A program made the translations under genes and the position numbers. From Pisolithus tinctorius (taxonomy: Eukaryota > Basidiomycota > Agaricomycetes > Boletales > Pisolithaceae), in the NCBI GenBank assembly GCA_024663395.1, contig JANFAH010000101.1, positions 1 to 64,000 of the forward strand: a stretch of 64,000 nt of DNA, written 5' to 3'. Shown here piece after piece: positions 13,301 to 24,400 of the stretch. The first letter of the stretch is position 1. Each line of letters starts with the position of its first letter. The notes below the pieces were generated by a model, which was not told the DNA's origin, did no database searches, and saw only the letters and a program-made list of their open reading frames with translations.

Positions 13301-13639
13301 AAGCCGCCACGCTGCAAGCAGGAGACAGGAGCGCATACCTCGTCAAAGGGAAATGCTGAAAGAACACGGTAAGGCCAGGTAACACAAGAATGATCCAGGA
13401 CGAACCTCTTGACATGTAATTATCAAAGCCATGGTACCAAAGCTCTCGAGTGGCATCTCTGAAATAGTCAAAATACGCATCTTTAAAATGGAAAATATCA
13501 TACCGAAGAGAATGCTTCCGCTCCGTTGTACCAAACAGTCTCTACTAGCAGTCACGGCGGTGGGTCGGTCTCCGGGGGTATAGAGGACCAATAGAACGTA
13601 AGTTAGCAGAGAACACGGCCATAGCTTGCGCCATCTCAT
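10368..13639 (-). CDS. EDEM-type GH47 alpha-mannosidase-like protein with PA domain; reading frame interrupted
   Basis: Relative of yeast Mnl1/Htm1 and mammalian EDEM, which trim mannose from misfolded glycoproteins for ER-associated degradation. About ten exons carry GH47 blocks in order: [88 protein letters not shown], and GLSGIRDL followed by [17 protein letters not shown] domain follows ([34 protein letters not shown]). The likely start is the ATG at 13639, which opens a hydrophobic signal-like stretch, but its splice to the ETVWYNG exon is uncertain. Near 13076-13083 the conserved frame breaks: FQRAVQ and [17 protein letters not shown] are out of phase by one base. A second phase problem lies at about 12745-12775. 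It may be a pseudogene or carry base-calling errors. Confidence 0.85.
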
Positions 13640-14100
13640 TGCACGAGAAATGGCCTTCACACTTTACAATTAAAATGGCCAACCTAGTTCTTCGGGGGCA
13701 AGTGTGCACCACAAGAAACAACTTGTCGACATCTAAGCATTTGTCTATCACGTGACTCGCTGTGGTTGTGCATAGCATAGCAGTACGAGGCAGTACTGCA
13801 GGACAGTGTAACTAATACGAGTTCTTTTCAACGCTCGTAGGCAACAGCCAGAATGACGGACGTCCCCAGCAAGCTCGGAGAATTGATGCTTCAAGGATGG
13901 GTGAGGGCCTTTGCATGCGTGGAACAATATTGACTTCAACCATTCGTACACTAAGGTCCTGACTGATAATCCTTGCCCTGCATCCGGCTGCAGGGGAGTA
14001 CCACTGCTGAGATCCCCTAAGGGGCAAGAGCCCAGTGGTTCAGCACTGTGTTAGTTGCGATAGGTCTCCCACTGGTGAGTTCTCTCATGAGCTTCATTAC
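13640..14100. other. Intergenic, divergent EDEM-like and SSSCA1-like genes
   Basis: No coding exon was recognised. The stretch presumably holds both promoters and the 5' UTRs. It could also hide an upstream exon of the EDEM-like gene. Confidence 0.35.
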
Positions 14101-15110
14101 ATGTCCGCAGCAACAACTTCGTCGACCGTAGATGTCAGTCAGACACAATCGCAGGCTTCATCTATTGTCTCGTCAGAATCGTATGCCTCACGCCCGTCGA
14201 CTCCACCCACAGAGATATTCAGCAATTTGAGTTCCCCCACATTTGCCCCTCCCTGCTGAAACGGAAGAGACCAGACGTCGCCGTCAGCAGTCGGACAATG
14301 CGTCCACGGAAATTGGCAAACGGCTGTTGAAAGGATGGACTATGCTAGGTGAGGAGTGCCCAAACTCCAGATGTTACGGCATCCCTCTCGTTAGGCCCCC
14401 AACAAAAAATGGAGTTAAAGACACTCGCAAGGTATACTTGTTTTTGTTATCATCTATTGGATACTGTACCGATGACTTTCAGGAATGCGTGGCGTGTGAG
14501 ACCGTGTACATGAATGAAAGCGATGCTGAGGCATTGCAGCGTCTTACTCCCACATCTTCGTCTGCCGAACACGCCTCTGCTCATTTGACGGGCGGTCCCG
14601 GGCTGTCGATCATTGCTTCAGCTGTCGCACCCATCAGTCCGGAGGTTTGTGTATTTGCGGACTGCTTTTCGCCCATGGTTCTGAACATGCCTTCAGCCTT
14701 TACAGCTTCCTACGCTCGATCCCACCCCACAAATACAGGTACACGACGTGCTTCGTATTGAAGCAGAATTACTCATTATTAGAAGCTAGCCATAGGAAAC
14801 CCTAATCGACTTCCTGACGCACGAAACAGTCGTTTGGTACGACTACACTTCGTTCATGCCTCTCGCGCTCACATAACTTTCCAAGGTTCCGAGGCATGGT
14901 GTTGCCACACCTGATACAGCGGCTCAAGCTCTGCAACTTGCTCTTGGAGTACTCTCAGAAAAGCTTACCCTGGCATGTACAGCCCCTAGCCTAGTGGATC
15001 TTTCATCTGTTGCTGCAACTTCCGACGCGATCAACAAAGTTGCTCAAGCATTGGGACAAGTGAATCGCCTCCGACAGCAGGATTACGGTCGGAGCAGCTC
15101 ATTATCGTAG
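14101..15110 (+). CDS. SSSCA1/autoantigen p27-type zinc-ribbon protein
   Basis: Matches the small Auto_anti-p27 family (ZNRD2/SSSCA1), whose cellular role is poorly defined. The hallmark is GKRLLKGWTMLGEECPNSRCYGIPLVRPP followed, after a 51-base intron, by ECVACETVYM; the four cysteines form the zinc ribbon. Reliable exons are up to 14431, 14483-14738, 14790-14836 (47 bases) and 14886-15110, ending DYGRSSSLS. Downstream of the ribbon lies an Ala/Ser-rich helix-prone tail (TPDTAAQALQLALGVLSEKL, SDAINKVAQALGQVNRL). The start ATG at 14101 gives a Ser/Thr-rich N-terminus. Its link to the zinc-ribbon exon needs an intron within about 14180-14275 that I could not fix, because several donor/acceptor pairs compete. 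Confidence 0.8.
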
Positions 15111-15420
15111 TGTCACAGTGGGCAAACAAGGCATCATTAATGATGACTGACATCTGTAGCGATGCGAAAAATGATGTATGATAGGTGGGGATGGATTATT
15201 TCCGAGTCCTGCGATGCGTCTGTAGGACCGACTCATGGCCTGACTTGCTACAGCGAGTAGCATGAAGTAAGTTTGGATTTGGGGCCTTGAATTTAATGAG
15301 ATGTGGTGGTGTGGTCAAACCCTAATCGTAGTTGGTGCATGGTTGCCTCGTGTTCTCCTGCCATCATACATATATTCTGAGGTCAGCTGGTAGTCAACAT
15401 CCATCGTCATCGCCTGCGAT
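15111..15420. other. Intergenic, nothing recognised
   Basis: The stretch sits between two plus-strand genes. It holds a 3' UTR and a promoter at most; no motif stands out. Confidence 0.3.
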
Positions 15421-17229
15421 GCCTTTCGATATGTTTAAGCTGTTTCGAAACCGGAGTCACCGCGGGGAAGTCCTAGCGTTGGAAGATAATGATGGTGAAC
15501 GAGGTCGACGATACCTTTTGAAAAGGTCCAGCAAGGTCAGTGTACTGATTGCGCATTGGAGCTTCTCCCTGATCTCATTTCCTCAGAGGAAGGAACCTGT
15601 GAGGGATTATCGAGTGTGGACTCCGCGTGTTATATAACGCCTGCTTTGCAGATTTTTACCCCATTGCCATCTCGTGCCCCGACGGACCCGGAGGAGTATC
15701 GAGATGGGTATGTACAAGTTCATAGCCCATCCACAGTAATGGGCGGAACCCTCAATGCTCGACCAACAACACTAGAAGACCCCCCCATGTCGCCTTCACC
15801 ACGCGACCTCTCCCATAGGTTGGAATACCCAAGGCTGCCTCATGACGACATTCCGTATGCAGAGACATATCACGAGGGGATCACTCAACGAGGGAATCCG
15901 GACGATCCTATCGTTATCAATCACTCGTCGAGGAGTATGTCCACGACGTCAAGCGACCGTACTCTCGGACACCACCGACCGAGAGCCTCGGAATACCCAG
16001 GGACAAGGATTGTAAGCAAATGGCATCGTCGTCACCGGAGTGGAGTCTGAGAAATTTCATCATAGATCCCTCCACCTCCACGTCACCGCCCAAGAGATTA
16101 TGTAGTGCAAGAAGTTGCCCCAGCCAATATCTACGGTAGTCGTCACTATGATGCTCACCCCGAGGTATAGTGATGTAGTTTTGGCAATGGATCTCTCCTT
16201 ACCCTACTAAAGGCTCGTGGTATCCATCTCGCGGAGAGTTACCGAGCGCGGGCATGCTCGGCATCATCCTAAAGGACGTCCTCCGATTTACTATATTGTT
16301 CCTGGTGGAATGAATGTCGTATTTCAAGATGAGCGAGGACGTGAACTAACTAGGTGGGTCTGTGCATGGTAACGCGGCGCGATATTGACCCTCATGAAGA
16401 GTTGGAGATTCCAGTGGGCGGCGAAGGCCTGCGCCTCCGGCGCCATTCATCGTGCAAGACCCAAGTGGGCGAGAATTATACAGGTAAAGGAGTGCTGCAA
16501 TGTCCTTGAGCGTGTGTTCACTTCGCCGCAGGTACGATGGCAGTCCAAATCGAGATCCTAAAGTATTACAAATTCACACGGGCCCCACTCGGTATCCGTT
16601 TACACTTTCCTCAGTTCCTTCGTCTCATTCTCACATATCCGATATCAGCAGCCGCGGGAGAAGCTATTCTTCTCCGACGTATCACTTGGAGTCGTACAAA
16701 GGGTATAATGACCCTCGGTATGACCCTCGGCATAGCGTAGATCGCAGAGGCTATGGAAGATACGAGGGTTACGAGAACCACAGGAATCACCTCGGCCACA
16801 GAGCTCACATGGACCCAAGGGAATACGATGATCATAGAGATCGTGGAGACTACAGAAGGCATGGTGACTACAGTAGGCGCGTGGTCCACGAAATACCCCG
16901 TAACCACGGAGAGCATGAGGACCATCGGGACTATGAAGCCTATAGCAGTCACGACCGGCCTGAGCTTGACTCTCCTCTAGCACCGCAGGGGCTTCATAGA
17001 ACACACAGCCATTCTAGCCATCGGCCTTTTGGGGGGGAGCCACGAAGATTTAATGGAGTAAGTGGCCTTTTTAGACGTCAACTTGTGCGCTTATTTCTTT
17101 AGGCCCCCTATCGACGACAGGAGGTCTGTAGCGACCAGAGTCTACGAGGGATCGGTTCACGGTAGTACGCATCCGGAACCGTTTGACGAAGAGATCACCG
17201 ATAGGCTGGATTCTCTCCATATGACTTGA
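15421..17229 (+). CDS. Unknown Tyr/Arg/Asp/His-rich low-complexity protein
   Basis: I do not recognise a named family. Exons start at ATG 15421 (MPFDMFKLFRNRSHRGEV) and run through Pro/Ser-rich text. Two related blocks follow: YYIVPGGMNVVFQDERGREL and, in the next exon, APFIVQDPSGRELYR. A large exon to about 17056 is built from repeats of R, Y, D, H and G (for example DRGDYRRHGDYSRR). Intron phases are secure around 16015-16070, 16355-16420 and 16485-16530. They are unclear near 15610-15650, where an intron of only 38 bases would be needed, near 16170-16270, and in the last exon. One frame of the last exon stops near 17164; another reads acidic text to a stop at about 17229. The protein is probably intrinsically disordered. 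Function is unknown. Confidence 0.55.
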
Positions 17230-17361
17230 TGTTACGATGTTATCCTTCTAAGGAATTTTTAGGTACCGCCGCCTGATGTTCCCAAGTCATACGTGGCGCG
17301 ACCTTTGCGAGGTGACATACCCTGGTTGAACCTAGGGTTACATATGTTGAAGTTTCCTGAT

Positions 17362-18477
17362 TCAACCACGTTTCCGCTTTTTATCCGGTCCAGTTACAGT
17401 ACTGATTTCCTCTCTGCTGAGCTTCAATACTCCGTCCTTGAACCGTCCAACACCCATCCGTAGACCCCTTTCGTGTTTCCGCTTTGAGGACTTGACTGAG
17501 TGCGGTCCATACGTTTTCTTTAGGATAGGGTGATAATTCCCCAGATTTTTAGCCTGAATGAAGGTTGTGTGTAGGTTGAGTATGCTCTAGGAGTACACAA
17601 TGAACGGAAAACGATCTTACCTCCTCCAACTGCTTCCGCGAACGGTCCTCTCTTTTTCGCAAAAGTCCATCTCGCACGCGTTTCGATGCCTTATTGTGTT
17701 CCTCCCCACGAACCAAACTTTCTCCCTTCCCCAGCTTACACTGGCCTGAGAGCTCCAAAACCCTCCCTGATAATGCCTTCTCCTTCTGCGCATGAGAAAG
17801 GCCCAATTCGTCCCTGAGCGACCCAGACAATAACTTTGTGTGTAGTAGACGGTATAGTAGGGCGTCGTTTTGTGCATTTGTCCTAGGTGTACGATGGGCA
17901 CGCTTTCCACGGCAATTGTAATGCAGACAACAAACCGTTCATCCTCTGAGTGCTCTCCAGACGCCTCTTCTGGGGGTGAGACATCTCGCTTCATATCGAC
18001 AACCTTAGATGACTTCACAGAGCCGGTGATGGAAGTGAGTTACGTGCTAAGAAATATGTCCAGACCAACCATAAATGATTTTCGTGACGCTTTGTGGGTG
18101 TGTTTGTCCTTCACATGCTTGATAGCAGAATCCGTAAATACTGTCACATCTGGGGTGTGGGGCGAGCTGGCAGCGGGTCCGCCGTCATGTTCGAAGCCTG
18201 AATAATCAATGAGATGGAGATGCACGTGTGTAGCCTACAAACCTTCTTCCGGACCGCGGTGGAGGAACGAGCCTCCACGACTTTCTGACCCGTAAGAGGC
18301 ATTCTGCTCTCCTGAGCGGACTGCAGGGTTTATGGTCTGGCAGCGTTCGCTATTTTTCTTCCGTTTCTTGAGCGGAGGGTTAGGAAGTTCAAACGAATTC
18401 ATGAATTCTTGGCCATGAGCTTCTAACAAGCGCAAGAGCCTGTTCCTGTCGTCGTCTGAGGCCTGCGGCTTGGACAT
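17362..18477 (-). CDS. FSAF1/DUF4602-like small-subunit processome protein
   Basis: Five exons (18477-18243, 18197-18070, 18012-17936, 17882-17621, 17553-17362) sum to 894 bases and 297 residues. The C-terminal half matches the DUF4602 family (human C1orf131/FSAF1, a 40S processome assembly factor). The blocks are TNAQNDALLYRLLHTKLLSG, LGKGESLVRGEEHNKASKRV, RKQLEEAKNLGNYHP and the basic tail GPDKKRKRG. The N-terminal half is polar and basic (LKKRKKNS). The ATG at 18477 gives MSKPQASDDD; an upstream in-frame ATG at 18516 exists but would add a poorly conserved leader. A role in pre-rRNA processing is inferred from the family. It is divergent from the membrane-protein gene at 18607, with 129 bases between them. 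Confidence 0.72.
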
Positions 18478-18606
18478 CTTGTTCGCTGCCAACCGTCTAT
18501 ACCAGCAACACGGCACAACCTTCGACTGCAGACCAGCTGCAGACCCGTGATTACATCATCACCCAAGACGGAGGCGTCCCGCTTCCAAGTTCACTGGACA
18601 CAGCTA

Positions 18607-19412
18607 ATGGCGAGCCGCAGGAACGCAGTTAAAGCCTCTCCAGCATCCTCTTCAAACATCGTCATTACTGAGGAAGAACAGTGGCGTCTAGTTCGCGAAA
18701 GTGGTGTGCTGAGCAAGGTCAAGAAAGACCAAGACTCGGAAAGGTCAGCGACGGAGGAGCCTGATGATGACGGACCAAGTGCACTGGTTGAAGAAATCTT
18801 TGATGCATCAGTTTTCATAATGCCCATGACGTTCTTTCTTGTCATGATGGAGATGTACGTCTGTCAACCGCCCTCTCCTTATCTACTCTAGAGCTCATAA
18901 TGATGCTACGAAGCCTGATTCATCGTCAGTATGGGAAACAACCGAGTTTCGGTGACGTTGCGCAGAAGTTATTGAGTACCCTCCCAAGTCCGTGTTGTTC
19001 ACAATATGTTGTAGCCTCTATTTGACTTGAAGTCATAGTCATGTCTATTTTCATGTTTTACAGTAAGTCGAGTGCCCCTACTGAATGAGGGAATCTTTGA
19101 CCACTCGACCAGCTATTCGCCATAAGAACTCGGTTCGTACACAGGCTGCCTTGTTCATGTTGTCCCTTGGTGTTGGACCAAGGATGATCTGGCTCGTCAA
19201 CCGGGGTTCCTGGCTAACCAACATTGCTCAGGTTTGTGGGGAGCATTCGACGTTGCCGCAGATCGTTTCGCTTACCATTTGGCACCCAGTGTCCGCAATT
19301 TGCAACTATTTGGCTTTACACCGTCCTTCAATTGAATCTGCCCCTTGCCGTTCTCAGCCTCACATTGATAGGGGTATGGACATGGTGGATGGGCTTAAAA
19401 TTACTGCTATGA
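18607..19412 (+). CDS. Conserved fungal multi-pass membrane protein (DUF7719-like)
   Basis: Five exons (18607-18854, 18914-18987, 19039-19062, 19113-19231, 19290-19412) total 588 bases and 195 residues. One exon is only 24 bases and encodes part of a transmembrane helix. An acidic, polar N-terminus leads to a hydrophobic segment PMTFFLVMMEILIHRQYG, then SIFMFYTIRHKNSVRTQAAL, RMIWLVNRGSWLTNIAQC, and a last helix pair ending IGVWTWWMGLKLLL. The pattern fits a conserved fungal family that I recall as DUF7719; that name is from memory. There is no known function. Confidence 0.7.
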
Positions 19413-20023
19413 ACTCTATTTTTCAATCATCATAATTTTTTAATTTTCCTGGCTGAACATCTGCATCGTTAAATGTCCTGCAACTTCACTACATATGTAT
19501 CCCGAAATGCTCATGTCACCGGGACGGGCAGACCATGCCTGTCCTCGAATAATCTGCCCAATCCAAATTCATGGGATGATGTTACTTTTTGCTCGATAAT
19601 ACGCCCCATGTCGGATGTGATTTTGAATCCGCAGGGCACCTTCTACGAGCAGGCGGACACAGGTGGTCTCACCCTGAGTGCGTGAAAAGAAAAGCTGTCT
19701 TCATTTTAGGTACAGGGAAACATACACATCAGATGCCATCACCCTCATCCAACTCATGCATCAATATTTCAACCTTTGCCTAGACAGTAATGAGTTCTCG
19801 GTTGTTCTCACGCGAGGCGGTGCACGCACCCGATACGTTATGTTACGATCTTCAAGTACTTGCCTGAGCAGTCGCAGCTGCCACTTCAACCTGCGACTAA
19901 TATTACGATGTATCGCACTCTGATGTAGCTCCAGTCGATCTGTGAATGCCCTGAAAACCCTGTCATCCCGCGCAAAATAATAAAGCTATCGGCTATCAGG
20001 TGAAGGTCATTGTAGTGGTCATG
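19413..20023. other. Convergent intergenic region, possible small open frame
   Basis: An open frame 19473-19682 (MSCNFTTYVSRNAHVTG, TFYEQADTGG) is followed by another at 19678-19923. They could be spliced through an intron at about 19668-19708. Neither resembles a family I know, and 3' UTRs of the two flanking convergent genes must lie here. I do not call a gene. Confidence 0.25.
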
Positions 20024-21210
20024 TCAGTTACCGACCGGTATCGGTTCGCCGCCAATGGACTCCAATGCCATCGACCAAGCACTTATTAGCAAGAGATCGA
20101 CGGTCGCGTTCGCTACGCTAGAAACAGAGGTTTTCCTGGGTCAACAAAACGAGTAAATAAATGGACTCACTAATCTTCAAGCGCCGCGATTGCATCGGCC
20201 TTACTAAGTTCTTTCGTAGCAAACTTGCGTACTGCTGCTTGTGCGGTACTCACGGGCTTACCGGCATTTCCTGTTCGAAGTGCGATTGAAACGGTGTGGA
20301 CCTGGGCCCTAACCCATTTATCGCCTTCGCTCATCACAAGAGTCTGAAGGAACGAGGCAATGAGATCGCTCTGGGACTTGTGTAGTCCGTAGTCGATTGC
20401 GAGCTTCAAGTTGATTCCTAGACGTACATGAGTTTCCGGCGGCTGAGATCAAGAACAACATACGTAGAGCTTTGAGAATAACTCTGGTCTTAGGCAATTG
20501 CATTTCACTATCCTCCAAGTGATTGATCCACCTTGAAAATGCACCTAAGAGAAGAATGGCAACATCCCGATGTGACTGGCCGATCCGCATTGCGTGAAGA
20601 AGGGGTGTGGCGTCACCAGTTTTGTGCAGCAGGAGCTGCCGTTACGTCAGCTTAACGTTTGGCCCGCTTGCCAAGGTCTGCACTCACTTGGAATGCACGA
20701 TCGCGGACTTCCATAAGGAACATGATGTCTTTGCGTTCGACGGCCCGAAAGATCTCGAATGGCTAGGGTGTAATTAGTAGTTGCCATGCAAATATATGGG
20801 AAAGAATACCTGAGGGTCTTTCCAAGTTTTCGAGGGTGTGACAAACTTTGCGAAGGAGCTTGAAGGCGAAGAAGGTGACGCCAATGAAGAAATGCTGGTT
20901 CTCCGAGTGTGGCCACCTTGTTCTTCGGATTCCGACTGAAAGGCAGACGTGGGACTGGAGGTTGGTGTTCGATTATCACGAAGCTGACGCGAGAAGGCTT
21001 TGGGAGCAGCGTGCTCAGCTTCACGCTGTAAGAAAGCTTGAGAAAAATCGGATACAGTACACTTGGATTGAAAAACAGCGGACCTGTAGACGGCAGACGA
21101 GTAGGCAAGCATGGTTCGAGACTTGGTCGAGATCTCGGTGTAGGCTTTGCTACGGAGGAGCCAAGGTCGCGCTCCATAAGGAATTGAATCATTGGTGCAT
21201 TGTTCACCAT
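20024..21210 (-). CDS. Conserved protein of unknown function
   Basis: Secure exons are 20117-20024, 20417-20171, 20635-20464, 20762-20688, and 20810 up to at least 21112. The introns are 46-53 bases and all phases agree. The C-terminal two thirds look folded and helical: FEIFRAVERKDIMFLMEVRD, LLLHKTGDATPLLHAMRIGQ, SHRDVAILLLGAFSRWINHL, LKLAIDYGLHKSQSDLIASF, and FATKELSKADAIAALEDYVA. The end is SIGGEPIPVGN. The N-terminal part is Ser/Pro-rich. I recognise the pattern as a conserved basidiomycete protein but know no domain name. A helical-repeat fold is a guess. The true start is unresolved: the frame reads back past 21112 to about 21200 (WLLRSKAYTEISTKSRTM), so an upstream exon is likely. Confidence 0.65.
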
Positions 21211-21429
21211 GTCAGTTGACCTCTGAGTCCTGTGAATAATAGCCCGACAACAGGCCGCACAGCAAGCTGAACCCCTCAGCGGGACAGCGCGTCAGTCATG
21301 ATTAGGAAGGAACCCAGGACTACCTGCTGTGGCCAGCACTGCCACTGCTCTGTGTATTATGTAATAACCCCTTTGCTAGTGAAAAACCATGCAAATTGTT
21401 AACTAACAGACCACTCGATCTTGCACTCG

Positions 21430-24400
21430 ATGCTCAGGGCTTGGAAAGACGCGTCACAGGGGCAACCCCAGCAGCCCCGTGTGAAAGAGCAGGCCAGCTA
21501 TCAGGATACCCAGTCGCGAAGAACCTGCAGTGGCGAGCCATCTTTGGTCACCGCCGATGTAGCTTCCTCTAATAGTGGTGCCGTCCTGGATAGCGTGCAT
21601 GCTCTCGCCTCGGGTGTAACCAAACGCGCGAGGGATAGTGAAGATGGTGTCGAGAACGCAAAAAAGAGGAAATGCATCTCCGAAGAGTCGATGCACCCTG
21701 GCTCATCCTCCTCACTAGTATCCCTCACGCCAAGTAAGAAGGACACACACGAACAAACCCAGACACGAAACTGTAAGTTTTAGTCCACTGGAAAGGCTCA
21801 CTTTAACGGACGAGTCCCACACCAGCGATTGTTATACTGGATTCCTTCGATGGTATGCCGGAACCTCACTTGCTCCATTCTACTCACAGCTTGATCTCGT
21901 AGACGCTATTGCGTATGCTTCTCGCTTCCTTGAATCGGCTATCGTCCGGGCTACGGTGTCCCCCAAGGTCATTTCCTCTGCTGGGAGAGTTTCTTTGTTC
22001 ATAGTCGAGTATGTTGCAGTCGAATTCATTCGGAGTCCACTAACCACACGAAAGTGAGAGCGTCTCACCCGAGAGTATCACGCGAAGATTAGCAAGCGAA
22101 ACACGTCTCAAGGTGGCTTGCTGCACACCGTCAATAAGTCCCGCCAGGTGGTCGACGTTGATGGAATATCAAGTTGCGGTGTCTTCGATTAAAGTTGGCG
22201 GTATCGTAGTAGCTCTTTGGCATGCACTGACAACAACAACTTAGGCATTATCGGAGCTCCTCACGAAGGGCATTATAAACATGTCGCAATTGCGTGCTCT
22301 CGTGGTATTCGATATGACAACGTCGATTTGCACAAGCTCGACATTGATGAAAGTAATGGAAACTTTCTACCGGCCTGAGAACGCAGATGCACGACCGATC
22401 CTTCTGGTATTATGTTCTTCTGCACGAACCGCCGATATCAGCCAACTCGAGAAATCACTTGACGCCAAAGTTGCATCCAAGTCGGTCATGTCAAGCCTCA
22501 ATAGGCTTCGACCCGTCGAGGTTGTCGTCCAATATGAGCCCCCTTCGGCTTTGCGGGATACCTGGCTCACAGAACGGATTCGTGCCATTCAATTCTGTGA
22601 ACCATTACTCTCCAGGGCATTCTCAGCGGCACGCTGTGTCATGAAAGAACTTGGACCTTGCGCTAGCGACCTCATGTGGCGTCGAGGCATAAAGGGGGAT
22701 GCACTGGTTGTCGGGGACGGTGGCGGCGAGATGGCCAAGGTCACGTCTGAACTGCACAATTTAGTCAAGGGCTGGGCCTTTTCCACGCCAAACATTAACC
22801 CATCCTCCGGAGGTTTTAACGTATCTCCGAAGTTTGCACGACTGGTTCAAATTTTAAAGGCGTGCGAGCTTTACGGCAACAAATTCCGTGGTATTATATT
22901 CGGTGGGGCTCTCTTCCTTCCATTCTTTTGCAACTGACGACGAGGTGATTGCAGTCCAAGAACGAGAGGTAGCAGCTGTTATGGTTGATATGTTGTGTAT
23001 GGCCGCGCACGATTTGGGATTCTTGAGCCCTCTCGCCCTAACAGAGGAATTCCCACTAGATAACTATCATGTTGAGGTATGTCTCCTGACACTCGTAATG
23101 GGGATGCGGTGGTAACTCTCCGACAGGATGTGTGTCACAGTTTTACTGCTGGGAAGTACAACTTGCTTGTTATTCCGAAATCTCTTGAGGACTTGGACAT
23201 CCCACCCGCCTTGGTTGTGGTAAGGTGCGTTGTATACATGACTGTCAGCTTGCAACTACTAACCATGAAAAAGATATGAAGTGCACGAGAGCCAGCTCTC
23301 CTATGCCTACTCATGTGCACGTACGGCCAGAGCTTTCGGTTCTCTGGTGCACATGGTGGAACGCGACAATGATGTCGAGCGCCGCGTGTTGTCACACTAC
23401 CAACATGAGACATTCAATGAGCAGTGGATCGAGGTGGTCGCGACTGGAGGCAGTTCCTTAATTCCGCCACAGTCTTTGATAGAGAATTGTAAGCTGCCTG
23501 ATGGACCGGACGAGAGCGTGGGTCCTTGCATTGAAGACCCTACAACCTCTGGTCGGTTATACGAACGGGACGCTGTCTGTGCTCTCTATCAACTTGTATC
23601 GAGCATGCCCCACCTGTCGAAGGCCTCCCCCCAGCCCCTCTTCGTTGTTAGGGGGAGTACTTGTGACGGGCATTCCGACGAGTGGATATGTGATGTCCGA
23701 TTGCCTTCGGAATTGCTCGCAGAACAAATATCCGGGCCACCTCGTCCCACCCCAGCTCATGCTCGCCGTGCTGCTGCCTTCATCACTTGTGTGCGGTTGT
23801 ATGAGCATGGTACATTCGATCACCGTCTCTTTCTTTATCCACGGTTACCCAGGAAGACACGGGAACTCGCAGAGGTGGAAAAAATTTCCGGGAATCGTTT
23901 CTACCCTCGCAAACGAACACGATTCTGGTCGAATTCGCTTCGCCTTTTCTCTCACATATGGTTTCCTGTGATTTTTCATGTTCTGGGCCATGAAAAACAC
24001 GCTCCAATGTTGTTGTTGACGCGGCAACCTCTCCCGCGCATGCCTTCCTGCCGTCTTTTCATTGAAGGGGTGCCCACTGTGGTCCAAAACGTCCGGGCCG
24101 CACCTGTTGAAATCAGTGAGAATCATCTTCACGCACTTCATTTGTTTACCGTTCGTATCTGTCGTGCGATCTTAAACAAGCCGTTCGCATGTTCCGCCGA
24201 TGATATGGCATACCTGTTTGCACCTCTCCGTTCGTGTGTGACAGAAGACCTCGAGTCGGCGGAATTCCGGCGGATCTTGGATTATGTGCCGTGGGACGTT
24301 GTTTTTCTGGCCGGCAAGGAGTGGGCTGTGAGGCTTGATCCAGATTTCGGCTCGTTGCAGGGTGTAGAAGACATGGTCGTACAGGATCGGATGGTGGAAT

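Noticed and set aside
16611..17004. Minus-strand open frames of 113-119 residues, some with hydrophobic text
   Set aside because: They arise from the repetitive Tyr/Arg/His-rich exon read backwards; splice phase supports the plus strand.
19473..19923. Small gene between the DUF7719-like gene and the conserved unknown
   Set aside because: An intron could join two open frames, but no motif, start context or conservation argument supports it.
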